NCBI GenBank assembly: GCA_021737145.1
Contig: JAIPEN010000011.1
Coordinates: forward strand, 83,734-147,733
Origin: Desulfarculaceae bacterium
GTDB lineage: Bacteria > Desulfobacterota > Desulfarculia > Desulfarculales > Desulfarculaceae
Reading direction: 5' to 3'
DNA: 64,000 nt
In this document: positions 25,525 through 33,407 of the stretch, one piece after another
How the letters are laid out: each line of letters begins with the position of its first letter
Position numbering within the stretch: position 1 is the stretch's first letter
Program-made: the position numbers and the translations under genes
The notes under the pieces: model-generated
Told to the model about the DNA's origin: nothing
Databases searched by the model: none
What the model saw: the letters and a program-made list of their open reading frames with translations, nothing else

Positions 25525-26238
25525 ATGGGGGAAGTACGAAGATTCATGCGCTACGTCTTGCCCGGCGTGGTCTGTGTTACAGAATTCTTTTTAGCCCTCT
25601 TAATAGTCTTTCCTTGCGAAACCAAAACCTTTATTACCTCAATTCAATGGGATGGTTTGGGCGTTGCGATCGGTGCCTTCTTTGGCTCAGGAGCTCTAGG
25701 ATACCTATTTTCAGTTATTTATTATTCCATTGTCTCGTCGTGTCCGCGATGGTTCTATAAACACGCTTCTCCATTACATTGCCTAGAAGATAAATTTAAC
25801 TATCACTTTTTTCCAAAACTAAAAGATCTGGATTATAGGGAAAGATGGGAATTGTTTAACACGATATGGCACGTTGAAAAGCAAAAACTCGAGGCATTAC
25901 AAAAGGTTGAGGATGTCACTGATCGACTGTTAAATATTGCAAACGGTCACGGTATTACAACCGTTGGTTCTTGGTTAAGTATGTTTGGGTGGATTCTATT
26001 TGTTTTACTTTTTTCTACTAGAAGTGCGCCACAATGTTTGTCGACAGTATTGATTATTATTTTTTGGATTTCTTTGAATTTGTTAATGTGGCATATGAGG
26101 AATAAAACTCAAAAAACGATTGAAAACATTAAGAATAGCGCCCTAATAAGAACTGTTCAGTGTGAAAGGGTACCGAAAGAAATCATTTTTTTAAGAGATG
26201 GTTCAACAGATAACGTCAATATCAACGGGAGCAAATGA
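25525..26238 (+). CDS. AT-rich membrane protein of unknown function
   Basis: A 237-residue protein with about four hydrophobic segments (YVLPGVVCVTEFFLALLIV; AIGAFFGSGALGYLFSVIYY; a pair near residues 150-190) separated by a charged cytoplasmic-looking loop. Not recognised. Codon use is strikingly AT-rich beside GC-rich neighbours on both sides, which suggests recent acquisition. The next gene starts on its stop codon (ATGA). Confidence 0.75.
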   Translation: MGEVRRFMRYVLPGVVCVTEFFLALLIVFPCETKTFITSIQWDGLGVAIGAFFGSGALGYLFSVIYYSIVSSCPRWFYKHASPLHCLEDKFNYHFFPKLKDLDYRERWELFNTIWHVEKQKLEALQKVEDVTDRLLNIANGHGITTVGSWLSMFGWILFVLLFSTRSAPQCLSTVLIIIFWISLNLLMWHMRNKTQKTIENIKNSALIRTVQCERVPKEIIFLRDGSTDNVNINGSK

Positions 26239-26648
26239 GGGCAATGAGCAGCTTCATCGCCGGGCTCTTGTCCATGATCGGCCTGGGGGCTGTCGCCGCC
26301 GGGGTGATCAACCAGTGGGGCCTGGTGGGCTTTCACCTGCCCGCCTGGGCGGTGTGCGGCAGCCTGACGGCCCTGTACCTGTTGGGCTGGCTGCTCAGAG
26401 CCCAGGGCGGGGCGGCCAGCGAGCGCCCGGTTTTGGCCTGGCTGGCCCGCTGCCACGGGGCCCTGCTGCTGCTGCTGGGCCTGGCCCTGTTCGCGGCCAT
26501 CCCGGCCATGTGGTGGGGGGGTGATCAAGAGGCTGGCCTCGGGGGCGGTCAAGGGCGGCTAGACGGACTTATTGGCTTTGCCGGATTTCCTGCCGCCTCG
26601 CTATGCCAGGCAACGCCTGCCAACAAGTTGTCGGGGCCAACAGATTAA
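26235..26648 (+). CDS. Small membrane protein with probable 3' frameshift
   Basis: A 137-residue reading with about three hydrophobic segments (GLLSMIGLGAVAAGVINQWG, WAVCGSLTALYLLGWLL, ALLLLLGLALFAAIPAMWW). Unknown function. The natural C-terminus seems to lie in another frame: after MWWG, removal of one G from the seven-G run at 26515-26521 gives VIKRLASGAVKGG and a stop at about 26561. The present reading instead runs on through unlikely sequence to 26648. Either a slippery tract, a real frameshift or an assembly error is possible. The GC-rich composition contrasts with the AT-rich gene to which it is coupled. Confidence 0.55.
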   Translation: MRAMSSFIAGLLSMIGLGAVAAGVINQWGLVGFHLPAWAVCGSLTALYLLGWLLRAQGGAASERPVLAWLARCHGALLLLLGLALFAAIPAMWWGGDQEAGLGGGQGRLDGLIGFAGFPAASLCQATPANKLSGPTD

Positions 26649-26654
26649 ATATAA

Positions 26655-26692
26655 AAAGAACGCCCCCGCCCGGAGTAACCGGGCCAGGGGCT
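26655..26692 (-). terminator. Stem-loop, likely intrinsic terminator
   Basis: A GCCCCTGGCCCGG / CCGGGCGGGGGC imperfect stem with a TTACT-like loop is followed on the minus strand by TTCTTTTT. It may end minus-strand transcription from the flavodoxin gene; the plus strand also has a weak T-rich tail. Confidence 0.5.
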
Positions 26693-26724
26693 TTATTGAT
26701 TTGCTTGCTTCCGGCACAGTCAGC

Positions 26725-26830
26725 CGCCGGCAGACAAGGCGTCCGGCGAGCGACAGCCGGAGGCGTAGCTAAAGCTACGTCGAGGCTGGAGCGATGCCGG
26801 CAACGCCGTATGGCGGTGGCTGACGCAGCC
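26725..26830. repeat. Palindromic intergenic repeat element
   Basis: Contains GCGTAGCTAAAGCTACG, a perfect short hairpin, embedded in GC-rich imperfect repeats with GATGCCGGCAACGCCGTA. The structure and placement between convergent genes fit a dispersed non-coding repeat, but a second copy is not seen in this window. Confidence 0.4.
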
Positions 26831-26833
26831 GGC

Positions 26834-27274
26834 CTATAATTCCTCGGCCACGGCCTTGCCGTAGTCCTGGCCGGCCTTGATGCCGTCCGGAGTCTCGATC
26901 TGGTCCTCCACCAGGTTCATGGAGCCCAGCTCGGAGGGCTTCATCTTGAACACGTACTGCATGGTGTCGAAGATGATGCCCGGCGCGTCGCCGCTGTGGG
27001 TGTAGGAGCCGAAGGCCCCGGCCAGCTTGCCGGCCAGCCCGGCCTGCTCGGCCTTGAACAGGAACTGCTGCATGCCGCCGGTCATGTTGCGGTGGTAGGT
27101 GGGCGAACCGAAGATGTAGGCGTCGTAGCCCTTGAGATCCTCGGCGTCCTTGACGTCACCGATTTTTTTCAGCTCGACATCGTTGCCCGTGAAGCGGACG
27201 CCCTCGGCGACGTAGTTGGCGATTTTCTCGGTGTGCCCTGCCCGGCTGGCGTAAGCGATCAGTACCTTGGCCAT
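26834..27274 (-). CDS. Flavodoxin
   Basis: A 146-residue flavodoxin-fold protein. The FMN phosphate loop reads ASRAGHTEKIA (residues 9-19), with the isoalloxazine loops GSPTYHRNMTG and SYTHSGDAPG. It carries electrons at low potential and can replace ferredoxin. An AAGGAGAAG-like site precedes the ATG. A Fur-like sequence about 90 bp upstream suggests induction under iron limitation. The gene is monocistronic. It might also be annotated as a flavodoxin-domain NAD(P)H:quinone reductase relative. Confidence 0.9.
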   Translation of the reverse strand: MAKVLIAYASRAGHTEKIANYVAEGVRFTGNDVELKKIGDVKDAEDLKGYDAYIFGSPTYHRNMTGGMQQFLFKAEQAGLAGKLAGAFGSYTHSGDAPGIIFDTMQYVFKMKPSELGSMNLVEDQIETPDGIKAGQDYGKAVAEEL

Positions 27275-27361
27275 TAAACTTCTCCTTTAGTGTGCTCCAC
27301 GCCCAGGCGAGAGGTGTACGGCTGGTGTGCGGCGTGGCGATGGGGACGACTGATTATCTAC

Positions 27362-27380
27362 GATAATGATTACTACAACT
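27362..27380 (-). promoter_or_regulatory. Fur-box-like operator upstream of flavodoxin
   Basis: GATAATGATTACTACAACT matches about 12-13 of 19 positions of the classical Fur box, including an unbroken GATAATGAT half. It lies in the only AT-rich part of the flavodoxin upstream region. Confidence 0.4.
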
Positions 27381-27486
27381 ATAAGGCTTTGGTTCCGGGA
27401 AGCAAGCCCAAAACCAGACCTTTTATCCATAATAAGCGCACAAGGTCCGGCCAAACAACGATGTCCGGCCAAAAACAACGGCAAAC

Positions 27487-29763
27487 TCAGATGAGGCTGA
27501 GCGGATCCACGTCCACCAGCAGGCGCACCCCGGACGGCGGCGGACCGGCGCGGTGGCGGCCCAGGCGCAATATCTCGGCCGCGGCGGAGGAGGTGGGGCT
27601 CTTGAGCAGGATGAGCCAGCGCCAGCGACCGGCCGCGCGGGCGATGGGGGCCGGGGCCGGGCCCAACACCGCGGCCCGGGGCTCTATCTTGGCCCGGGCC
27701 TGCTCCAGGGCGCGGGCCAGGGCGTGGGAGGCGCGGGCGGTGGCCGCCTCGCTGGCGCCCTCCAGGCGCAGGCCCACCAGCCGGGCGAAGGGGGGATAGC
27801 CCAGGGCGCGGCGCTCGTCCAACTCCTCGGCGTAAAAGGCCTCCGGGTCGTGGGCCAGGGCGGCGGTGACCGCGTGGTGGTGGGGATCGAAGGTCTGCAC
27901 GATGACCCGGCCGGCCTCGCCTTCGCGCCCGGCCCTTCCGGCGGCCTGGGTCAGCAGGATGTAGGCCCGCTCTGCCGCCCGGAAGTCGGGCAGGCTCAGG
28001 GCCTGGTCGGCCAGCAGGATGCCCACCAGGCCGATGCCCGGCAGGTGGTGGCCCTTGGTGAGCATCTGGGTGCCCACGATCACGTCCAGCTCCCGCTTGG
28101 CCACCGCGCTGAGCACCTGCCTTAGCTGGGCCGGGCTGGAGGCCGCGTCGCGGTCCAAACGGCCCAGGCGCATGTCCGGCAGTAATTGCTGCAAGGTCTC
28201 GCTCACCTGCTCGGTGCCCAGGCCCAGGGGCTTGAGCCCGGCCTCGCCCTGCCCGCAAGAGGGGCAGGCGGCGGGAATCGGGGCGTTGTGCCCACAGGTG
28301 TGGCAGACCATGGCGTTTTTCTTTTTGTGCAGGGTCAGGCTGAGCGAGCAGGCCGGGCAGCCCACCCGCTGGCCGCAGGACGGGCAGATAAGGGCCGGGG
28401 CAAAGCCGCGCCGGTTGAGGAACAGGATGACCTGGCGGCCCTGGGCCACGGTTTGTTCGATTGCTTGCTTTAAGCGGAGGCTGAGAAAACCGCCGGCCAG
28501 TTTGCCCGCGCTTTTGAGGTCCACCACCTCCATGAGGGGCAGCACCGCCTGCTTGATGCGCTTGGTCAGGCGCAGGGTCTCCAGGCCGCCCTGGCGGGCC
28601 CGCTCATAGGTGGTCACCGCCGGGGTGGCGGTGCCCAGCACCACCGGGCAGGCCTGCTCCTGGGCCCGCAAGAGGGCCATGTCGCGGGCGTGGTAGCGCA
28701 AGCGATCGTTTTGCTTGTATGATTCGTCCTGCTCCTCGTCCAGGCAGATGACCCCCAGATTGGCCAGGGGCGCGAAAACCGCTGAGCGGGCCCCCACCAC
28801 GATGGGGGTCTCGCCCCGGGCGATGGCCAGCCATTGGCCCCGGCGCACCGCCGGGGAGAGCCCGGAATGCAGCACCGCCACCTTGTCCGGCCCGAAGCGC
28901 TCTTTGAGTAATCCCTCTAACCTTAGGCAAAGGCCGATCTCCGGGGCCAGGACCAGGGCTTGGCGGCCCGTGGCCAGGGCAACGGCGCAGGAGGCCACAT
29001 AGACCTCGGTCTTGCCGCTCCCGGTGATGCCGTATAGCAGAAACGGGCGGAACGTATGATCTTTTATGGCTGGTTCGATTTGGGCCAGGGCGGCGGCCTG
29101 CTCGTCGCTGTAGGCCTCTGGCTCGGGTTCGGGCAGGATGGGCCGCCCGATCAGGTCCTTGACCACCGGCTTGTGAGTCAGGCTGAGCCAGCCGCCAGCC
29201 TCCAGGCGGCGGGCGATGGCGGTGATGCCCGGGAAATCGGGCCGCAGGGCGTCCAGGGACCGGGGGCTTTGTTCAAGTAAAAGCTCTAATACCTTGGCCC
29301 CCTGGGTGCCGGGGCGGGGAGCCTGGTCCGGATCGCCGTCGCGCCAGGCGGCCCAGGCGGCCTGGGCCCGGCCCGGGGCCTTGATGGCCCCCGGCTCGAT
29401 GCCGCCCAACCCGCCGGGCAGGGACCAGGCCAGGGCCTGGCCCAGCGGGGCCTGGTAATAGGCCGCAGCTCTGGTGAAAAAGCCCAGCAGCTCCGAAGGT
29501 ATGAGTTGGGGAGCCCCCGCCTCGTCCAGCACGTCGGACACCGGCTTGAGGCCCTCGGTGTCGCCTTCTTGTGGCGCTCCCAGGGCAAAGGCCAGGCGCG
29601 GCTTGCCCCGCACCGGCACCAGCAAACGGGTGAGGGGGCGGATGATGGGGGCCAGCTCCGGGGCCACGGCGTAGCTCAGGGGACGCCACAGAGGGGCGGC
29701 CAGGGCCACGTCCAGGCGCGGCGGCAAGTCTATAGCTTGAGCCCGGTAAGCTCGCTGGCCCAC
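27487..29763 (-). CDS. priA: Primosomal replication restart helicase
   Basis: PriA, 758 residues, which reloads the replicative helicase at stalled forks. The N-terminal 3'-DNA-binding domain comes first, then helicase motifs: Walker A GITGSGKTEVY, DEEQDESYKQ (motif II) and GTATPAVTTYERA. The zinc-binding insertion has paired CxxC motifs (CPSCGQRVGCPAC and CHTCGH, CPSCGQ), and the C-terminal wing ends in LVDVDPLSLI. The annotated start is GTG, overlapping the upstream gene by 34 bp; slightly later starts are possible. Translational coupling with the nucleotidyltransferase-like gene is probable. Confidence 0.95.
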   Translation of the reverse strand: MGQRAYRAQAIDLPPRLDVALAAPLWRPLSYAVAPELAPIIRPLTRLLVPVRGKPRLAFALGAPQEGDTEGLKPVSDVLDEAGAPQLIPSELLGFFTRAAAYYQAPLGQALAWSLPGGLGGIEPGAIKAPGRAQAAWAAWRDGDPDQAPRPGTQGAKVLELLLEQSPRSLDALRPDFPGITAIARRLEAGGWLSLTHKPVVKDLIGRPILPEPEPEAYSDEQAAALAQIEPAIKDHTFRPFLLYGITGSGKTEVYVASCAVALATGRQALVLAPEIGLCLRLEGLLKERFGPDKVAVLHSGLSPAVRRGQWLAIARGETPIVVGARSAVFAPLANLGVICLDEEQDESYKQNDRLRYHARDMALLRAQEQACPVVLGTATPAVTTYERARQGGLETLRLTKRIKQAVLPLMEVVDLKSAGKLAGGFLSLRLKQAIEQTVAQGRQVILFLNRRGFAPALICPSCGQRVGCPACSLSLTLHKKKNAMVCHTCGHNAPIPAACPSCGQGEAGLKPLGLGTEQVSETLQQLLPDMRLGRLDRDAASSPAQLRQVLSAVAKRELDVIVGTQMLTKGHHLPGIGLVGILLADQALSLPDFRAAERAYILLTQAAGRAGREGEAGRVIVQTFDPHHHAVTAALAHDPEAFYAEELDERRALGYPPFARLVGLRLEGASEAATARASHALARALEQARAKIEPRAAVLGPAPAPIARAAGRWRWLILLKSPTSSAAAEILRLGRHRAGPPPSGVRLLVDVDPLSLI

Positions 29764-31067
29764 TCCAGGAAGCCGGGGCGCTTCTCCTGGGCGGCCATGG
29801 CTTCCAGGGCCGGGATGGTGGTCGTTCCGGATTTCCAGGAATGAATGGGCTTCAGGTTGGCGCGGCGCACATAGGCCGTGGGCAGCAGGAAGTTAAGATC
29901 CCCCTGCACCGGCTGAAAGTAGAGACAGCCGTTTTTCACGGCCATGGGCATGGAAAGCCCCTGGTCATGGGCCATGCTCAGGGCGGTGGCCGGGTAGGGA
30001 TAGTGGTTTATGTTCTTGTTGAGAAAGGTGATCTCGCTGTTGTCGATGGAACCGAGCTGGAAGGACTCGATAATCACGTTGCGTTCCAGCTTGGGCTCCC
30101 AGAAGCAGGCCCCGCCCTTTTGGGGGTTGTCCGGGTTGTTGGTCACCACCTCCATCACCATGCGGGCGCCATCGGCCCCCAGCTTGAGGGCCGCGGCCAG
30201 GCCGGTGATGTCCAGGGCTTGGTTCAGATAGTCCAGGTCTTCGATGTTAAAAGAAATTTTGTCATCGAAGCCCTCCAGGATGCTGCGGAAGGTGGGCCAG
30301 GGCAGGCGCTCCTTGTTGCCGTCCTCGTTGCGGTAGACCTGGTTGTCCATGGTGGTCTGCATGAGCATCTGGCCGTGGTTGTGCAGCCGTAGGGGCGAGG
30401 AGGTGTCGTAGAACCAGTTGCCGCCCTCCAGGCTGAAGCCGTGGAAGGACTTCTGCACCATGAACAGCACCTTGGACGGGTCGAAACCATAGAAACCGGC
30501 CTCGTGGAAGTCCATCTCCACGCTGGTCACGGTGGCCTCGTTGACGATGACCAGCAAGGTCTGGCTTTGCAACACCTTGGCCGGATCGCGCCCGTTGTCC
30601 TCGGCCAGGTTGCTCAGGTCCCAGGCCAACTGCAACATGTGGCGGCGGCCCAAGCTCATGGATTTGAGCTCCATGGGGTCCACGGGCCATTGCTTTTGCC
30701 CGGTGAGCCGCTGCATCACCTCGCAGGTCAGGTCCAGGCGGGGGTTGATCAGATATTTGGTGCCCAGGCCCAGGCGGGTGGCCTCCCCGGCGCAGGTGTG
30801 CTCCAGGAGCACCTTGCCGGCCAGCAGGGAGCTGGTGGCCTCGCCGATGTCCCGGGCGCTGATGCTGTCTTCGTCCAGCACGAAGATGTCCCGGGGTTCA
30901 TGCAGATTCTTCAGGCGGGGGTATGCGTTGATGTCATTTTCCGCCGCCGCCACCTCCTCCAGGGAGGCGTACTTTTTCAGCCGCTTTTTGGCCAGCATCA
31001 AGCACGAATTGATATAGGTGGCAAAATCGGTCAGGTCGAGGGCTTGGGGATTGGATGGGTCCAGCAT
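29730..31067 (-). CDS. UDPGP-like nucleotidyltransferase-fold protein
   Basis: A 445-residue protein that resembles eukaryotic-type UDP-sugar pyrophosphorylases. HTCAGEATRLGLGTKYL matches the nucleotide-binding loop (G-E-A-T-R-L-G), followed by LLVIVNEATV and a LHNHGQMLMQTTMDN segment where related enzymes have the G(N/H)G substrate loop. The exact sugar or even catalysis is uncertain because some family residues differ. It is the first gene of a unit with priA. Homologues occur in other Desulfobacterota to my recollection; a search would settle this. Confidence 0.6.
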   Translation of the reverse strand: MLDPSNPQALDLTDFATYINSCLMLAKKRLKKYASLEEVAAAENDINAYPRLKNLHEPRDIFVLDEDSISARDIGEATSSLLAGKVLLEHTCAGEATRLGLGTKYLINPRLDLTCEVMQRLTGQKQWPVDPMELKSMSLGRRHMLQLAWDLSNLAEDNGRDPAKVLQSQTLLVIVNEATVTSVEMDFHEAGFYGFDPSKVLFMVQKSFHGFSLEGGNWFYDTSSPLRLHNHGQMLMQTTMDNQVYRNEDGNKERLPWPTFRSILEGFDDKISFNIEDLDYLNQALDITGLAAALKLGADGARMVMEVVTNNPDNPQKGGACFWEPKLERNVIIESFQLGSIDNSEITFLNKNINHYPYPATALSMAHDQGLSMPMAVKNGCLYFQPVQGDLNFLLPTAYVRRANLKPIHSWKSGTTTIPALEAMAAQEKRPGFLEWASELTGLKL

Positions 31068-31186
31068 GGCTTCCGAATGCGCTTAAAGGGTTGGCGGGCC
31101 GATGAAGCTCTTTGGCTTGGTGCGTCTCGCCCTAGGCCATATATAGCACATGCGCCCCCGCATCCCAAACCCGGGCCGCGCCGCCC

Positions 31187-31217
31187 AAAAAAAGGCGGGG
31201 CCCCCCGGGGCCCCGCC
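31187..31217 (-). terminator. Rho-independent terminator of cooS
   Basis: An 11-bp perfect stem, GGCGGGGCCCC with GGGGCCCCGCC around a 2-nt centre, is followed on the minus strand by seven T. It lies 22 bp past the cooS stop. Confidence 0.9.
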
Positions 31218-31239
31218 TTGGCGGTTTCGGTATGGATTA

Positions 31240-33210
31240 TCAGGCGGATAGGGCGCGGCGCGCGTCCATGTCCACCAGCACGCGCTCGGTGCTCTTGTCC
31301 AGGCCCAGGGCTTGGCGCTTCTTCTCGATGTGGGCCAGCATGCGCTGGGCCATGTCGTGCGGGTCGGGCGTGAAGTCCCACTTGCCCATGCCGCGATCCT
31401 CCAGGCCCTCGAACATCAGATCATGGAACTTGGTGCCCTCCACCATGGGGAAGGTGACCCCGAAGATGGTGTAAACGCCCGAGGCCACGAAGTATTGCCC
31501 GATGGCGATGGCCTTCTCGCTCATGTATTCCGGGGCCGCGCCGGCCACGGGCAGATCGGCGATGGCGTCACCCAGCCCGCCGGCGGCCACCATGTTGCAG
31601 CAGGCGGTGAGGATGCGGGTGTTGTCCACGCAGGAGCCCAGGCCCAACACCGGCGGGATGCCCACCGTCTCGCAGACCTCTTGCAGGCCCGGTCCGGCCA
31701 GGTGGGCCGCCTCGGGGGTGAGCAGCCCGGCCTTGGCCAGGGCCACCTGGGCGCAGCCGGTCATAACCACCAGCACGTCGTTCTTGATCAGCTCCTTGAC
31801 CAGCTCCACATGCACCCAGTCCTGCTTGACCCGGGGGTTGGTGCAGCCCACCACCCCGGCCACGCCGCGGATGCGTCCGTTGATGATGTTGTCGTTGAGC
31901 GGGGTGTAGGAGCCGCGGAAGGAGCCGCCCAGCATGTAGTTGATGTACTCGTCCGAGAAGCCGAACACGCCCTTGTCCTTGCGCTGGGGGATGTCGATGG
32001 GCGCGGTGCGGCTGGCGTAGCGCTTGATGGCCATGTCCACCACCGTGTCGGTGCACTCGCGGGGGTAGGCCTCCTCGAACTCCACGTGCATCACCCCCTC
32101 GATGTGGGTCCGGGGGTTGGTGGTGAACAGCTTGGTGCCGTAGCACTCGGCCACCTTGGCCAGGCCCTGCTTGATGCACTGCACGTCCACGGCCATGGCG
32201 TCCACCGCGCCGGTGACCAGCACCGCCTCGGTGCTCATGAAGTTGCCCGCGTGGGGCACGCCCTTGCGCGAGAGCATCTCCAGGCCCGAGCAGCACATGC
32301 CCACCAGGTTGATGCCCGCCGCCCCGGCCGCCTCGGCCTTGGCGATGAGCTCGGGATCGCTGACCGAGGTCAGCATGGAGTCAAAGAGATTGGGCTCGTG
32401 GCCGTGGATGATGACGTTCACCTGGTCGGCCTTCAATACGCCCATGTTCACTTCGCCGGTGACCGGGTAGGGGGTGCCGAAGAGCATGTCGCCGATCTCG
32501 GTGGCCACCATGGAGCCGCCCCAACCGTCGGACAGGGCGCAACGGCTGATCTGCTTGGAGAGGTTGTCGTAGTCCTGGTCCATGCCCATGTGGGTGCGGT
32601 TCATCAGCTCCATGATCTCGCGCATGGCCCCGCGGGGAACCACCCCCTCCTCGCGCCAGGTCTCCTGGGTCTTGGCCGGGGCCCGCTTGATAAAGGGGAT
32701 CTCGCCCTCGGTCTGGATGTAGGTCTTTTCCAGCTCGTAATAGAGGTCCATGGCCACGTCGTGGAACTCGCGCTCCTCGGTGCGGATGCCCAGCTCCTCG
32801 GCCACCTGCAACAGCTTTTCCGGGTCGTTGATCTGGTAGTCGGGAAGCTCGCCGGTGATCACTCCCTTGAACAGCTTGAGCATCTCGAAGCCGTGGTCAG
32901 TGTGGGAGGAGGTGCCGGTGGCCACCGCCCGGCCGAAGTTACGCGACTGGATGGTGTCGATGGTGGCCCCGCATACGCCCACCTTGCCGTAGGGGTCCTT
33001 GGCGTTCAGGCGGCAGGGGCCCATGAAGCAGTTCTTGCAGCAGGCGCTTTTTTCGCCGATGGGGCAGGGCTTCATGGTCAGGGCCCGGTCAAAGGCGGTC
33101 TCCACCCCGTCCTTGCGGGCCTTGGCCAGCATCTTCTGGGTGGATTCACAGATGGTTTGGTCCCTGGGGTCCAGGCTGGTGAGCTTTTGCAGCTTGTCGT
33201 CCTTGCTCAT
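31240..33210 (-). CDS. cooS: Anaerobic carbon monoxide dehydrogenase catalytic subunit
   Basis: CooS, 656 residues, the nickel-iron-sulfur enzyme that interconverts CO and CO2. Cys49, Cys57, Cys58, Cys61 and Cys66 (within CPIGEKSACCKNCFMGPC) supply the B and D clusters. The C-cluster ligands are all present: His in IIHGHEP and cysteines in MCCSGLE, DVQCIKQG, VGCTNP, MTGCAQV and GLGSCVDN. GAGGA precedes the ATG. No CooF ferredoxin, CooC nickel chaperone or acetyl-CoA synthase subunit is adjacent, so this is a stand-alone copy, perhaps for CO detoxification or energy from CO. It has its own terminator and an AT-rich palindrome upstream. Confidence 0.97.
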   Translation of the reverse strand: MSKDDKLQKLTSLDPRDQTICESTQKMLAKARKDGVETAFDRALTMKPCPIGEKSACCKNCFMGPCRLNAKDPYGKVGVCGATIDTIQSRNFGRAVATGTSSHTDHGFEMLKLFKGVITGELPDYQINDPEKLLQVAEELGIRTEEREFHDVAMDLYYELEKTYIQTEGEIPFIKRAPAKTQETWREEGVVPRGAMREIMELMNRTHMGMDQDYDNLSKQISRCALSDGWGGSMVATEIGDMLFGTPYPVTGEVNMGVLKADQVNVIIHGHEPNLFDSMLTSVSDPELIAKAEAAGAAGINLVGMCCSGLEMLSRKGVPHAGNFMSTEAVLVTGAVDAMAVDVQCIKQGLAKVAECYGTKLFTTNPRTHIEGVMHVEFEEAYPRECTDTVVDMAIKRYASRTAPIDIPQRKDKGVFGFSDEYINYMLGGSFRGSYTPLNDNIINGRIRGVAGVVGCTNPRVKQDWVHVELVKELIKNDVLVVMTGCAQVALAKAGLLTPEAAHLAGPGLQEVCETVGIPPVLGLGSCVDNTRILTACCNMVAAGGLGDAIADLPVAGAAPEYMSEKAIAIGQYFVASGVYTIFGVTFPMVEGTKFHDLMFEGLEDRGMGKWDFTPDPHDMAQRMLAHIEKKRQALGLDKSTERVLVDMDARRALSA

Positions 33211-33273
33211 GGCGCATCCTCTTCCCGGCGGCCACGGCAGAGGGCGGCAACCGGCATTTAGGGGAATGAATAC

Positions 33274-33287
33274 TATTATTAATAATA
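33274..33287. promoter_or_regulatory. Perfect palindrome upstream of cooS
   Basis: TATTATTAATAATA is a perfect 14-bp palindrome centred about 70 bp before the cooS start, extended on both sides with one mismatch per arm (TAC...CTA). It is the natural candidate for an operator or overlapping promoter of cooS. It does not match an FNR/CRP half-site. Confidence 0.45.
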
Positions 33288-33407
33288 CTAAGGCCCTCCC
33301 TGGGGGTTGGCCAGCTAAATCAGCGATATTTTTAGGCTTGAGCGGTCCGTCCGAAATAGAAGCCAGTTAAAACAGACCGTTGGATGGGGGCGAAAATAAA
33401 TAGGGAA

